DNA of 64,000 nt from contig BBZX01000001.1 of the NCBI GenBank assembly GCA_001305055.1, positions 434,001-498,000 on the forward strand. The letters run 5' to 3'. Below are positions 1 through 8,655 of the stretch, one piece after another. A model generated the notes under the pieces. The model made no database searches, was not told where the DNA came from, and was given only the letters and a program-made list of their open reading frames with translations. Position 1 is the stretch's first letter; every line of letters begins with the position of its first letter. A program made the translations under genes and the position numbers. The DNA comes from Clostridia bacterium UC5.1-1C12. GTDB lineage: Bacteria > Bacillota_I > Bacilli_A > Erysipelotrichales > Erysipelotrichaceae.

Positions 1-1
1 G

Positions 2-359
2 GAAAGAATAAGTAAAAGGGTTACTTATGTTAAAGATAGTCAGAAAATAAAACGAAAACAGGTATTTAAACGTATCATCAAATTCAATGTAATTCTTGGC
101 GAATATAAACTTGCTGAAGCTGAAGCACTGTATATGCAATTTCTATCAGCTATTGATGAATACATCAATATTGACGAAAATGCTGTACCTATCCGTCTTG
201 CAAAAGCAGAATGGATAGATAAAAGTGAACGAAATCTTAAAAGCTAAATTTGCAATGCACATGATACTTGAATTTGATACAGGTATATATAAAGAGAGCG
301 GTTATGCTGCTCTTAATGACTTGAGCATTGAAGTCAGAAAGGAAGAAAATGGCAACTAA
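2..359 (+). CDS. Phage tail-completion / minor capsid-like protein, 5' partial, frameshifted
   Basis: The frame open from base 2 runs to a stop at 245-247, and a second frame continues to a stop at 357-359. Joining them at the AAAA run near 239-242 gives one continuous protein passing through KAEWIDKSERNLK and then AKFAMHMILEFDTGIYK. The AEW-DK and FxxGIYK phrases resemble small head-tail or tail-completion proteins that precede sheath genes (from memory, not searched). Removing one A restores the frame, so an indel error is likely. The N-terminus lies outside the window. Confidence 0.45.
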
Positions 360-546
360 AAAAGAAAATGAAGCACTCTATCCTGTTGAAACACACAGAG
401 ATAATACAAAACTTGATCCTGTGATTTTTGCTGGTACTTGCGCCATGCAGAAATGGTATCCGGGAAAGCAAGTAACAAAGCAAGAATTTGATGATGCTGT
501 CCTTCAATTTATGGGCAGCAAACAGAAAGGAAGAAAGCTATGTTGA
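349..546 (+). CDS. Small phage protein upstream of the tail sheath
   Basis: A 65-residue protein of unknown function starting at ATG 349, preceded by AGGAAG. An upstream TTG at 328 is in frame but lacks a Shine-Dalgarno sequence. The gene overlaps the stop of the preceding gene by 11 bases and the sheath start by 7, the tight packing expected in a tail operon. There is no signal peptide or membrane segment. Small ORFs in this position are common in myophages, but I do not recognise the family. Confidence 0.6.
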   Translation: MATKKENEALYPVETHRDNTKLDPVIFAGTCAMQKWYPGKQVTKQEFDDAVLQFMGSKQKGRKLC

Positions 547-1943
547 GGGATGTAAATGTAACTGTTACTGATAAGCTGCTGGGCGCTGGTGTAATTGCCG
601 GTGAAGGCACTCATTTAAAAATCGGTGCTTCACCCATTGATTCAGATACGCCTATCATTATCAGAAGCAGCTACTCAATGGAAAAAATCAAGAAGCTGGT
701 TGGAGAGAGCCCTTTAACTGATTCAGTCCTTGATTCTATTGCAAATGGTTCTGGTATCATTCTCTGCTTGCCGGTGAAAGCATCTACATCCGGAACGATT
801 GGTGAAGTCACAAAGACAAGCGCTGCTGCTTTAGCGGTATCAGGATCACCTACAAATACATTTGATATCAAAGTACGGATCACTGCTGGCGGAGGTTTAA
901 ATACTGCTGCTTATATCTATACAATCAACGGCGGTTTTAGTTGGTCAGAAACAACAACCATGCCAGTGGATGGTATTGTAGATTTATCTGAAACCTGTGG
1001 TATCAAATTAACGTTCACAACTCCTGAAAGTGCCGTATTTGCCGTTGATGATGAGTTTAGCTTTTCTACAACCGCTCCTACTATGAGTAATGCTGATGTA
1101 CTGGCTGCACTCGATAAGATAAAGACAGTTAATCAGGAATTTGAGTTTATCCATATCGTTGGTGAATGTGATGGTGCATTGGCAGCTGCCGTATCTGTAA
1201 AACAACAGCAGCTGCTTACTGATAAGCACAAACCGTTAATGATTTTACTAGAAGCAATTAAGCCGACGGCTGATCAATCCGCAGAAGATTACGCTGAAGC
1301 ATTGATTGAAGAATACAAGAATATCAAAAACTATGATATTCAAGTTTGTGTAGCCAGAGGTAATTATTCTAAGTCCGATGGTACTGTTCGAGAGCAAAAT
1401 CTAGCGAGCATTGTTGCTGGTCTTTACTCAAAAAGCAAAGTACAGCAGTCAATCGGTCAAGTAGATACCTTTAACATTTCGTCAGATAAACTCAGTAAAC
1501 TAACTCCACTTGGAATCGAAGAATATATTGAGGAACTGGATGAAGCACGATTACTGACATTGCGTTCTTATGATGGTTTATCAGGCTATTATGTTACAAA
1601 TGCACGCATGATGAGTCCAACTGATTCAGATTATGTCTATGCGGAGGATGTGAGGGTCAAAAATAAGATTATTCGTGAGATTCGCAAGTCTGCGCTTCAG
1701 CAGATGCAGTCCGAGGTGGATATGGAGTCGGATAAAACGATTATTACTGATTTAACTGTCAAAAAGGAATTCATCCAACAGCCTTTGGATCAAATGAAGG
1801 AGAACAAAGAAATCAGTGATTTTAATATAGAACTAATTGATCCTGTCGAGAATATGAAAACAGGAACGTTATCATTAAAAGTGCGTTATAAAGCAAAAGG
1901 GATCGTGCGTGAGATCAATATCGATCTTGGCCGTGCCGGTTAG
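540..1943 (+). CDS. Contractile tail sheath protein
   Basis: A 467-residue protein that would polymerise around the tail tube and contract on infection. The N-terminus (MLRDVNVTVTDKLLGAG) and the position directly before a tube gene match DUF2586-type sheath proteins. Residues of about 85-180 look like an inserted beta-rich domain (YTINGGFSW), and the C-terminal 120 residues resemble the conserved sheath core (DLTVKKEFIQQP). AGAAAGGAAG precedes ATG 540. The stop overlaps the AGGAGG of the tube gene, so translation is probably coupled. This gene shows that the element encodes a contractile tail. Confidence 0.8.
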   Translation: MLRDVNVTVTDKLLGAGVIAGEGTHLKIGASPIDSDTPIIIRSSYSMEKIKKLVGESPLTDSVLDSIANGSGIILCLPVKASTSGTIGEVTKTSAAALAVSGSPTNTFDIKVRITAGGGLNTAAYIYTINGGFSWSETTTMPVDGIVDLSETCGIKLTFTTPESAVFAVDDEFSFSTTAPTMSNADVLAALDKIKTVNQEFEFIHIVGECDGALAAAVSVKQQQLLTDKHKPLMILLEAIKPTADQSAEDYAEALIEEYKNIKNYDIQVCVARGNYSKSDGTVREQNLASIVAGLYSKSKVQQSIGQVDTFNISSDKLSKLTPLGIEEYIEELDEARLLTLRSYDGLSGYYVTNARMMSPTDSDYVYAEDVRVKNKIIREIRKSALQQMQSEVDMESDKTIITDLTVKKEFIQQPLDQMKENKEISDFNIELIDPVENMKTGTLSLKVRYKAKGIVREINIDLGRAG

Positions 1944-1954
1944 GAGGTAACAAA

Positions 1955-2383
1955 ATGATCAATGGCAGAGGTTATTCATGGGAGTCAGTAACTATCTCTT
2001 TCCCAGAATTTGCAATGCAAGTTCAATCTATTGAGTATGATGATGAATTAGAAAAAGAATTAAAATATGGAACTGGTAACAAGCCCAGAGGATATGGTTC
2101 AGGTAACTATAAAGGAAATGCTAAAATCACTTTATTACGCGAAGATTTCAATGAATTATTGGATTACTGTAAAGCAAAAGGTATTCCTTTATACAATTTA
2201 GATATACCAAAGCTCATTGTGTCATATGCGAATGATGGCGAATTGACACGCACAGATGTTATCAACAAAGTATCTATTGCGAAGATCTCTGATAAACCAA
2301 AGCAAGGTGATAAGAATATGACAGTAGACTTAGATTTATTAGTAGCTGGTTTAATTGTACGTGATGGCGTTCAGCCAGTTTAA
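1955..2383 (+). CDS. Phage tail tube protein (XkdM-like)
   Basis: A 142-residue protein placed immediately after the sheath, as the inner tube gene is in myophages and in PBSX (XkdK-XkdM). The phrase GYGSGNYKGNAKIT and the length fit the XkdM-like tube family. A strong TAGGAGGT lies 6 bases before ATG 1955. No frameshift is seen. Assignment rests on gene order and residue pattern; other small structural roles are less likely. Confidence 0.75.
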   Translation: MINGRGYSWESVTISFPEFAMQVQSIEYDDELEKELKYGTGNKPRGYGSGNYKGNAKITLLREDFNELLDYCKAKGIPLYNLDIPKLIVSYANDGELTRTDVINKVSIAKISDKPKQGDKNMTVDLDLLVAGLIVRDGVQPV

Positions 2384-2413
2384 GACATGATAAATGTCAA
2401 AAAGGAGATAAAA

Positions 2414-2776
2414 ATGGATAAAAACAACGAATTATTAAAAGGATTAACAGCTGAAGAAACGATTGATGCACTTAAAAAACAGTATGGCCAGATTTATCAG
2501 GTAGATATGACCTTAGATACCACAGATGAAGAGGAAGAATTAATCACTTACTTCTTTACAAAGCCAAAAACTCCAAGTTACCACCGATATATTAAAAATA
2601 TGTCTAAAGATATTGCCAATGCATCATTGGCTTTTGTGAATGATAATATTGTTGCTGAACAGCGCGAGTTATTAAAAGAACATGTTGCTACATATCCAGC
2701 GATTGCCATTAATCTTAGTCAAAAGCTATTAGCAATGCTGGGTTTTACGGACAAAGTGATCCTGCGAAAATTATAA
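2414..2776 (+). CDS. Tail assembly chaperone, short form (XkdN/gpG-like)
   Basis: A 120-residue acidic protein (GLTAEETIDALKKQYG, then TTDEEEELITYFFTKP) between the tube and tape measure genes, the position of tail assembly chaperones such as lambda gpG and PBSX XkdN. The start is ATG 2414, after AAGGAGAT; the upstream in-frame ATG at 2387 lacks a Shine-Dalgarno sequence. Near its end the gene carries the heptamer GGGTTTT in the zero frame (2740-2746), which allows a -1 shift to the long form described separately. These proteins are thought to bind the tape measure during tail assembly and are absent from the virion. Confidence 0.75.
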   Translation: MDKNNELLKGLTAEETIDALKKQYGQIYQVDMTLDTTDEEEELITYFFTKPKTPSYHRYIKNMSKDIANASLAFVNDNIVAEQRELLKEHVATYPAIAINLSQKLLAMLGFTDKVILRKL

Positions 2777-2988
2777 ATGATAGGATTACTGAATTATCAG
2801 ATGATTTCTTTGAAGTAGGTTTGCTTGAAATCAAGATGTTTCTTCCTGCTTCCTATTATGAAACTGTTAATTTCAATGAAATTGAGTTTGATGATTTCTT
2901 TGAACTGATTGCTTTAGCCAGAATAGCGCAAAAGCTTCAGATCAGTGTGTTAAATCAAGCAATTGTGAGTGCATTTTCGGATGAATAA
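2414..2988 (+). CDS. Tail assembly chaperone, long form by programmed -1 frameshift (GT-like)
   Basis: Zero-frame codons CTG GGT TTT ACG contain the canonical X_XXY_YYZ slippery site G_GGT_TTT at 2740-2746. Slipping back one base gives GGG TTT TAC and opens a frame to the stop at 2986-2988, adding 80 residues (YGQSDPAKIINDRITELSDD onward) after residue 111, for about 191 in total. The downstream frame has no early start codon or Shine-Dalgarno sequence, so it is accessible mainly by frameshifting. This matches the G/GT arrangement of tailed phages. Unlike the other breaks in this window, the heptamer is canonical and the location is where the mechanism is expected. Confidence 0.78.
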
Positions 2989-2992
2989 AAAT

Positions 2993-3015
2993 AAGAGCCT
3001 AGATTTTAGGCTCTT
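2993..3015 (-). terminator. Rho-independent terminator of the reverse-strand gene
   Basis: Inverted repeat AAGAGCCTA / TAGGCTCTT with a 5-base loop, followed on the minus strand by a U-rich tract. It overlaps the stop codon of the reverse-strand gene (2999-3001) and lies just after the chaperone long-form stop. On the plus strand the U-tract is short, so late-operon readthrough remains possible. Confidence 0.6.
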
Positions 3016-3217
3016 TACGGGTAATCCATGAGATATAGACTTTTGTAGCATCAACAATATCTTTAAGAAAAGATGTATCTTTCTTCTCTAGATATTTACC
3101 TTCAGAATTTTTAATACCGATCCATAAACTATATGGAATACAGTAAATGAAAAGTGGTATCAAAAGAAGTGAGAACAAAATACCTAAACCTGCTCCTAAA
3201 TATAATGGCCAGATCAT
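2999..3217 (-). CDS. Small membrane protein (moron-like) antisense to the tail operon
   Basis: A 72-residue protein. Residues 1-35 form one long or two short hydrophobic segments (LYLGAGLGILFSLLLIPLFI), followed by a basic cytoplasmic tail ending in RKEPKI. GAGGAGGT lies 7 bases before the ATG at 3215-3217. A promoter (3249-3277) and terminator (2993-3015) of its own make it an independent transcription unit, opposite in direction to all surrounding tail genes. The function is unknown. Prophage genes of this kind are often expressed in the lysogen and alter the host (inference). Confidence 0.65.
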   Translation of the reverse strand: MIWPLYLGAGLGILFSLLLIPLFIYCIPYSLWIGIKNSEGKYLEKKDTSFLKDIVDATKVYISWITRKEPKI

Positions 3218-3248
3218 GATGATACCTCCTCTCTATCTTTCTACCTTC

Positions 3249-3277
3249 AGTATATGACAAAAAGGCGGTGATGTAAA
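3249..3277 (-). promoter_or_regulatory. Sigma-A-type promoter for the reverse-strand membrane protein gene
   Basis: On the minus strand, TTTACA (3272-3277) and TATACT (3249-3254) are separated by exactly 17 bases. The promoter overlaps the Shine-Dalgarno region of the tape measure gene on the other strand and lies about 35 bases from the start codon it would serve. Confidence 0.6.
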
Positions 3278-3280
3278 TAT

Positions 3281-5311
3281 ATGTCGCTAGAATCAGTATT
3301 TAAACTTTCTATGATCATGAATTTAGTGGATAATATGTCCACTCCATTAGTAAAAATACGCAATGAATCAGAACAAACGATCACTAAGCTTCAGCAATGG
3401 GAAAATGGCATGGTCAGTATGGCTAAAACAGGTTTTGTAATATCCAATATCGGCCGGAGTTTTTGGGATGTAGGCAGTGACATAGCTCTTTCTTCCTTTG
3501 ATTCACAAGCTGCCCTAGGTGAGCTTTCTTCATTGGGTATTGAGAATCTTGATGCGTTGACTGCAAGTGCTTATGACTTTTCAAATCAGTGGTCTGGCAC
3601 CACTGCACCAGAGTTTCTTACTGCTGCCTATGATATTAAGTCAGGAATAGCATCATTATCAGATCAAGGTGTGGCGGATATGACAGAACTTGCATCACTG
3701 ACGGCAAAAGCGACTAAAGCAACCGCTAGTGAAATGACGAGCTTGTTTGCCACGGGTTATGGTATTTATAAAAACTACTATGACAATCTTTCTGATTTGG
3801 AATTTGGTGAAATGTTTTCTGCGGGTATTTCTAAATCGGTGCAGCAGTTTAAAACAACCGGTCAAGGGATGGCACAGGCGATTTCATCTTTAGGCGGATC
3901 AGCCACAACAGCAGCAGTGCCACTGGAAGAACAGCTCTCTATCTTAGGAATGCTGCAAGCAACCATGAGTGCTCCAGAAACTGGTACTAAGTATAAAGCC
4001 TTTATTCGATCGGCTGTCAAAGGCGGTCAGGAGTTAGGTCTTAGTTTTGTTGATGCTAACAATCAGATGCTGCCAATGACAGATATCCTAGATTTACTGC
4101 ATAGTAAGTTTGGAGACGTAATGGATGCGGCTGAAAAGATGGAACTGCAAAAAGCCTTTGGTGACACTGAATCTGTAGCATTGATTGACCTACTTTATAA
4201 CAAAACCGGTGACTTAAACTCTAATATCAATGCGGTTGCTAACTCTATGCTGCAAGGTGTTGATGCTACACAGCAGATGGCCGATGCTATCAATAACACG
4301 AATCCTAGTAAGTTTGAACTGCTTCAGCAGAAGATTCAAAATACAAAAGAAACACTATCCGCTGCCATGATGCCAACCGTTGAGAAATTCATTGATAAAG
4401 GACTCAAAGTTGCTGATTCTTTGTCGAATTGGATTGCTAATAATGAACAATTAGCTGGCACTATTATGACTTGTGTCATTGTTTTAGGTGGTCTACTGGC
4501 AGTTGGTGGTACTGGCATTGCAGTCTTTGGAGCTATTGGTCTAGCGGGAGCTAAAAGTTATGAGGGTTTACAGCTTTTATATAAAGGACTCAAATCACTA
4601 CCAGGTGTAATAAGTAAATCAAGTACAAGCTTGATCAATCTTGGTGGTAAATTGCTTACTTTTGGCAAAAATACAGCAATCACCGCCGTAGGAGCTGCCA
4701 AAAATTTTGTTTTAAGTCTAGCAGGCATGGCTAAACAAGCAATAACTACCGCTGTTACGGCTATGCCGGGGCTGATTGCTTCAGTCTGGTCATTCACTGC
4801 TGCACTATTGGCTAACCCTATTACTTGGGTGATTGTCGGTATCATAGCTTTGATTGCAGCTTTAGTGTTGTTGTGGAATAATTGGGACTCTGTGAGTCAG
4901 TGGATCAGTAATGCATGGCAAGGAGCTTGTCAAGGTGTGCAGGCCGGTATTGATTGGATCAAATCCGGTATTAATGGCATCATTGACTGGTTTACCGGTA
5001 TACCTGACAAATTTGCAGAATTTGGATCAAACATTATGAACTCTCTGGCTGGCGGTATCAAAGCGGTTGCAATGGCACCGTTTAACGCGGTGAGTAGTGT
5101 GTTTGATAAGGTGCGTAATTTGCTGCCATTCTCTGATGCGAAAGAAGGGGCATTTTCTCACCTTACACTATCAGGCCAGAGAATCATGACTACAATATCT
5201 GATGGTATCAATCAAGCTGAAGAAGCACCAGCTGAAGCAGTTAAAAAGTCTTTTGAAAAAGTGTCGTTAGTTCATGAAGAAACGAAGAAAAGTCAATCGT
5301 TCTTTCTTTAA
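3281..5311 (+). CDS. Phage tail tape measure protein
   Basis: A 676-residue protein that would set tail length and pass through the tube at infection. Residues of about 60-330 match the TP901-type tape-measure core (SLGGSATTAAVPLEEQLSIL; then MSAPETGTKYKAFIRSA). Hydrophobic spans lie near residues 390-425 and 500-530 (NPITWVIVGIIALIAALVLL), and Gly/Ala-rich amphipathic stretches between. It is short for the family. The 3' end overlaps the next frame, and one extra T in the run near 5305-5309 would explain the stop, with the protein continuing into the following ORF. Confidence 0.82.
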   Translation: MSLESVFKLSMIMNLVDNMSTPLVKIRNESEQTITKLQQWENGMVSMAKTGFVISNIGRSFWDVGSDIALSSFDSQAALGELSSLGIENLDALTASAYDFSNQWSGTTAPEFLTAAYDIKSGIASLSDQGVADMTELASLTAKATKATASEMTSLFATGYGIYKNYYDNLSDLEFGEMFSAGISKSVQQFKTTGQGMAQAISSLGGSATTAAVPLEEQLSILGMLQATMSAPETGTKYKAFIRSAVKGGQELGLSFVDANNQMLPMTDILDLLHSKFGDVMDAAEKMELQKAFGDTESVALIDLLYNKTGDLNSNINAVANSMLQGVDATQQMADAINNTNPSKFELLQQKIQNTKETLSAAMMPTVEKFIDKGLKVADSLSNWIANNEQLAGTIMTCVIVLGGLLAVGGTGIAVFGAIGLAGAKSYEGLQLLYKGLKSLPGVISKSSTSLINLGGKLLTFGKNTAITAVGAAKNFVLSLAGMAKQAITTAVTAMPGLIASVWSFTAALLANPITWVIVGIIALIAALVLLWNNWDSVSQWISNAWQGACQGVQAGIDWIKSGINGIIDWFTGIPDKFAEFGSNIMNSLAGGIKAVAMAPFNAVSSVFDKVRNLLPFSDAKEGAFSHLTLSGQRIMTTISDGINQAEEAPAEAVKKSFEKVSLVHEETKKSQSFFL

Positions 5312-5507
5312 AACTGAAACTGCAAAAGTTGAATCGAAAGATGAATCAAATGAAAACAAAGGCTTAACAATGCACATTGGCAGAATCCAGCTTAATGTTA
5401 ATTTAAAGGATATTGAGGATATCCAAAAGCTAAAGCAGCTGCTTGCTGAGTTATCCGATCTGACAGATGGCGCAGATGATCCATATCCACAAGGAGTACC
5501 GGCATGA
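5274..5507 (+). CDS. Small tail ORF, or C-terminal extension of the tape measure
   Basis: A 77-codon frame overlapping the tape measure end by 38 bases. No clear Shine-Dalgarno sequence precedes ATG 5274. If one T is dropped from the TTTCTTT tract near 5305, the tape measure reads straight into KTETAKVES and a helical segment, VNLKDIEDIQKLKQLLAEL. Given the many indels here, a tape measure extension is at least as likely as a separate gene. The stop overlaps the start of the next gene (ATGA). Confidence 0.5.
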   Translation: MKKRRKVNRSFFKTETAKVESKDESNENKGLTMHIGRIQLNVNLKDIEDIQKLKQLLAELSDLTDGADDPYPQGVPA

Positions 5508-6061
5508 TCTATGTAGATGATACAAACGTTAAGATCGATGATCAATGGCTGCATGGCTTATTTAAGAGCATTGACATAACAACTGAAGCACTCATTGAAG
5601 AACAGGATGTTGAAGGCAGCAGCCGAAAGCCAAAACAAGCAGTAGGTTATGATGATTCAAAGATTAATCTAATTATTATCCTTGAAGATTCACCGACTGA
5701 GACTAAAAAACAAAAACTTGAAATCATCCAGAACCTTTTTCGCAAAGCTGGACAAGACAAGCCTATCGTACATAAGTTGATTCATCCGGTTGCTGCTCTT
5801 AGAGGTATTTCTAATGTCGTACTAAAAAGTATGAAAACAAAAGAAGTGAATACCAATGAAGCTATTGAGGTGACTCTTGAACTTTGGAGCTATGAGCCGG
5901 TGACTATCACTGTTAGCAGTTATACTTCTGGCAGCGCTGCACCTGTCACTACATCGAATAACACTACTGATACTATCAATAAACGTGGTGTTTTAACAAA
6001 TAACGGTCAAAAGCGCTTAGCAAGTGGCTTTACCAACAATGCAAGAGTGTTTCCAATGTAG
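5504..6061 (+). CDS. Baseplate-proximal tail protein (XkdP position)
   Basis: A 185-residue protein between the tape measure and the gpD-like hub, where myophages carry a hub-associated protein such as XkdP. The first 140 residues are mixed alpha/beta (GYDDSKINLIIILEDSPTET; ALRGISNVVLKSMK). The last 50 are Ser/Thr/Asn-rich and probably flexible. I see no LysM motif. The function is inferred from position only. The start codon overlaps the preceding stop by 4 bases. Confidence 0.55.
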   Translation: MIYVDDTNVKIDDQWLHGLFKSIDITTEALIEEQDVEGSSRKPKQAVGYDDSKINLIIILEDSPTETKKQKLEIIQNLFRKAGQDKPIVHKLIHPVAALRGISNVVLKSMKTKEVNTNEAIEVTLELWSYEPVTITVSSYTSGSAAPVTTSNNTTDTINKRGVLTNNGQKRLASGFTNNARVFPM

Positions 6062-6072
6062 GAGGTTATCCA

Positions 6073-6825
6073 ATGCCTAACATAGAATATTTTTATCCTG
6101 AAGTAAAAGTAAATATCAACGAATTAAGCTTAAATAAGGGTATCTCAATAGAAGTTGTGAGCAGTAAAAACACTGTTTATGATTATGCGAAAATCATGTT
6201 TACAAAAGAAATACTGGACAAGATAAATGTCAAAAAAAATGATGAATGTGAGATCCTATTCGGTTATTCAGGAAATCTTGAAAGTATCTTCAAAGGATCG
6301 GTTACTAAGGATATAAGTGAATCATCAGATAAATGCAGCATCCAATTAAAAGATGATATGCTGAAGCTGGAAAGAACAATCATAACGGATACATACATGA
6401 ATGCTGTGCCGCAAGAAATCATTAGTAATGTTTGCATGAAAGCAAGTATTAAAGATTTGTTATTAGCTAGTCAAACTTATGCGAATAAAACTGTTTCAAT
6501 TCAATCAATGCATGGCATTAAAGTCATTCAGTATATAAATTCTTTATGGGGTTTGAATCATAAGTTTTATATGCAAGCTGGGCGCTTCCATTGGGGTTCT
6601 TCTGCTAAACAAAAAGAGATCGCTGTATTCAGATATGGCAGCAATATTCTAAATCTGAAAAGAATTTCCGGCTCATGGGAAATGCAGACCGTATCTGTCC
6701 CTTTCTTGAAACATTCAACACTGATCAGAGTGGATCATCCTTTAGTTTCAGGAGATTACGAGATCAGCAAGATCATATTTCGAGTCAATGAACAAGGATT
6801 TGTACGCAGCCTGATACAGTTCTAG
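6073..6825 (+). CDS. Baseplate hub protein (gpD / XkdQ-like)
   Basis: A 250-residue protein in the hub position, after the tape measure and before the DUF2577 and gp25-like genes. The N-terminus (YFYPEVKVNINELSL) and the phrase CEILFGYSGNLESIFKG resemble the first beta domain of late-control gene D proteins, which form the trimeric hub under the tube. It is shorter than the usual 320-350 residues. TAGGAGGT precedes the start. The C-terminus reads normally (FRVNEQGFVRSLIQF). Confidence 0.6.
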   Translation: MPNIEYFYPEVKVNINELSLNKGISIEVVSSKNTVYDYAKIMFTKEILDKINVKKNDECEILFGYSGNLESIFKGSVTKDISESSDKCSIQLKDDMLKLERTIITDTYMNAVPQEIISNVCMKASIKDLLLASQTYANKTVSIQSMHGIKVIQYINSLWGLNHKFYMQAGRFHWGSSAKQKEIAVFRYGSNILNLKRISGSWEMQTVSVPFLKHSTLIRVDHPLVSGDYEISKIIFRVNEQGFVRSLIQF

Positions 6826-6835
6826 GAGGTAAGTC

Positions 6836-7140
6836 ATGAGTAATTTATTATCAGCAATCAAAAAGCAGTCGCTGATGTGATGATCAGTGATTATAAGCAT
6901 TGCCTTCAGCCAGCGATCCAATATGCACAAGTAGTAAGCAGCCATAAGCTTGATGTAGGTTATAACTACACGCTTCAGCTTTTGGATAGCAACAAGCAGC
7001 CTAAGAATGATGTTCCTCTAATTCCTGATGTATATTATCGTTCTGAGTTGCTGGCAGGAAATATTGTGTTAGTAGGATTATCAGATGGCCAACTGAATCA
7101 GATAGAGATTCTGAAGGAGGTAGAAAATGGAACTATCTAG
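6836..7140 (+). CDS. DUF2577-type baseplate protein, frameshifted
   Basis: ATG 6836 follows AGGAGGT but its frame stops at 6878. The frame resumes as VMISDYKHCLQPAIQYAQVV. Adding one A to the AAAAA run at 6860-6864 gives MSNLLSAIKKAVADVMISDY and a protein of about 102 residues. Position and size fit the small DUF2577 (XkdR-like) proteins found between the hub and the gp25-like wedge protein. The GTG at 6877 has no Shine-Dalgarno sequence, so a separate downstream gene is unlikely. Confidence 0.6.
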
Positions 7141-7531
7141 TGATATTCGCTTATCTTCAGATCAACAGTTAACGGCTGCAACTGATGGTGATGCACCGGT
7201 GATAAGCGGAATTGATGCCTTGCTTCAGGATCTACAAATGGAAGCAATAACTGAACCGGGTGAGCTGTTCTATGATGAAACTTATGGTTGGGGCTTAAAA
7301 GAGTTTATCCAGAATGATGATCCTGAAAGCTGCGAAATCGAAATCAGAGAACGGATTAAGGAAAAGATAGCAAGACGTGAGGAAATCGATATCTTATCAC
7401 TGAAAATAACTATTGAATTTAATGAAAATATTACGATTCAGATACAGTTTAGCTTGATTGGCAGTGATAAAGATTTATCACTGAGTCTTGAATTGAATCG
7501 TGTACAGGTGGAGGTGATCGCTTATGATTGA
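7127..7531 (+). CDS. Baseplate wedge protein, gp25/XkdS-like (DUF2634)
   Basis: A 134-residue protein with the gp25/gpW hallmark GELFYDETYGWGLKEFI near residues 45-61, followed by a domain that matches wedge proteins (IREEI-like helix, then EFNENITIQIQFSL). AAGGAGG precedes ATG 7127. It overlaps its neighbours on both sides by 8-14 bases. Together with gpJ it would form the wedge ring that triggers sheath contraction. Confidence 0.75.
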   Translation: MELSSDIRLSSDQQLTAATDGDAPVISGIDALLQDLQMEAITEPGELFYDETYGWGLKEFIQNDDPESCEIEIRERIKEKIARREEIDILSLKITIEFNENITIQIQFSLIGSDKDLSLSLELNRVQVEVIAYD

Positions 7532-8654
7532 TAAAAATAGTTTAGATAAGATTCTTCCCTTGCCTGACATAGATCAGCTGAAGGATGAAAAAGTAAGAGA
7601 GCTGAAAGAAGCTGGTTTTGTAATCACGAATTTTAAGGCTGGTGGTATCTTTTATACCCTCTTAATGGTTTCATTGAAAGCTTATATTGAACTTATAACA
7701 CTGCTTAGATCAGTGATCAATAATGGATTTGTAACTCATGCAGATGAGGATTGGATCGAGGTAAAGGCATTAGACTATGGTATGCAAAGAAAACTTGCTA
7801 AAAAGACTGAAGGTTTGGTTACACTTGAAAGAGCTTCTGGGAAATCGGCTTTGAAGATACCTAAAAATACGGTATTTAAGACAGCGATTGATATCAATAA
7901 CGAGGAATTACGATATTTCAGCGTGAAAGATGTGGTGTTGCCTGAAGAAGTCTTAAAGATTGAAGTACCGATCATTGCCGAAAAGGAAGGTTCACGTTAT
8001 AACGTTCCGGCAGGCTTGATTTCAAAATCACTTACATACATTAATGTAAATACGATCCATAATCAGGAAAACTGGATCACAGTTGAGGGATCAGACTTAG
8101 AAGATGTTGAAGCATTCAGGTTGCGTGTTAAAAACGCATGGGAAGAACAAGCTACCCTGACTACTGCCGGAAAATACAAAAAGGCTGCTGAAGCTGTACA
8201 AGGTGTACTCTTTGCCAGTGTCAATGATCAGCATCCAAGAGGTCAAGGCACCGTTGATATTATCATCACCTCAACTAAAGGTGATGCGACTCAACAGCTA
8301 TTAGATGATGTGAAGATGGCAATTACTCCTATCATTGGTGCTTATGATGATGTACTTGTAAAATCATCAGTCAACGTTCAGCAAGATATCCATGTAAAGA
8401 TTTTTGTGCCTGAATCTCCAAAATATGATGGCACTGGTGACAAGGTTCAAGCAGCACTTCTTATCTCTTTACAAATAAGTTCAAACAGAAAACTGAATGA
8501 ATTAAATCTGTCTGATATCATATTTACAGTCAAAGATGCGGAACCGGCTATCAGAAATATAAAAGTGCTTACTCCTACCGCCGATGTATTACTTGCTAAC
8601 GAAAAAGTGATTATAGCAGGTGATATTACTGTTGATGTAGAAAGAGTGATCTAA
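7524..8654 (+). CDS. Baseplate J family protein (gpJ / XkdT-like)
   Basis: A 376-residue protein with typical gpJ features: an N-terminal stretch around VSLKAYIELITLLRSVINNG, a beta-rich middle (VTLERASGKSALKIPKNTVF) and the conserved phrase RLRVKNAWEEQATLTTAGKY near residue 193. The family forms the arms linking the wedge to the fibres. The reading frame is intact and overlaps the preceding gene by 8 bases. Confidence 0.85.
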   Translation: MIDKNSLDKILPLPDIDQLKDEKVRELKEAGFVITNFKAGGIFYTLLMVSLKAYIELITLLRSVINNGFVTHADEDWIEVKALDYGMQRKLAKKTEGLVTLERASGKSALKIPKNTVFKTAIDINNEELRYFSVKDVVLPEEVLKIEVPIIAEKEGSRYNVPAGLISKSLTYINVNTIHNQENWITVEGSDLEDVEAFRLRVKNAWEEQATLTTAGKYKKAAEAVQGVLFASVNDQHPRGQGTVDIIITSTKGDATQQLLDDVKMAITPIIGAYDDVLVKSSVNVQQDIHVKIFVPESPKYDGTGDKVQAALLISLQISSNRKLNELNLSDIIFTVKDAEPAIRNIKVLTPTADVLLANEKVIIAGDITVDVERVI

Positions 8655-8655
8655 G

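Noticed and set aside
2414..2988. The chaperone frame break treated as another sequencing error
   Set aside because: Unlike the other breaks it has a canonical slippery heptamer in phase, is in the gene family known for programmed frameshifting, and both frames are plausible products.
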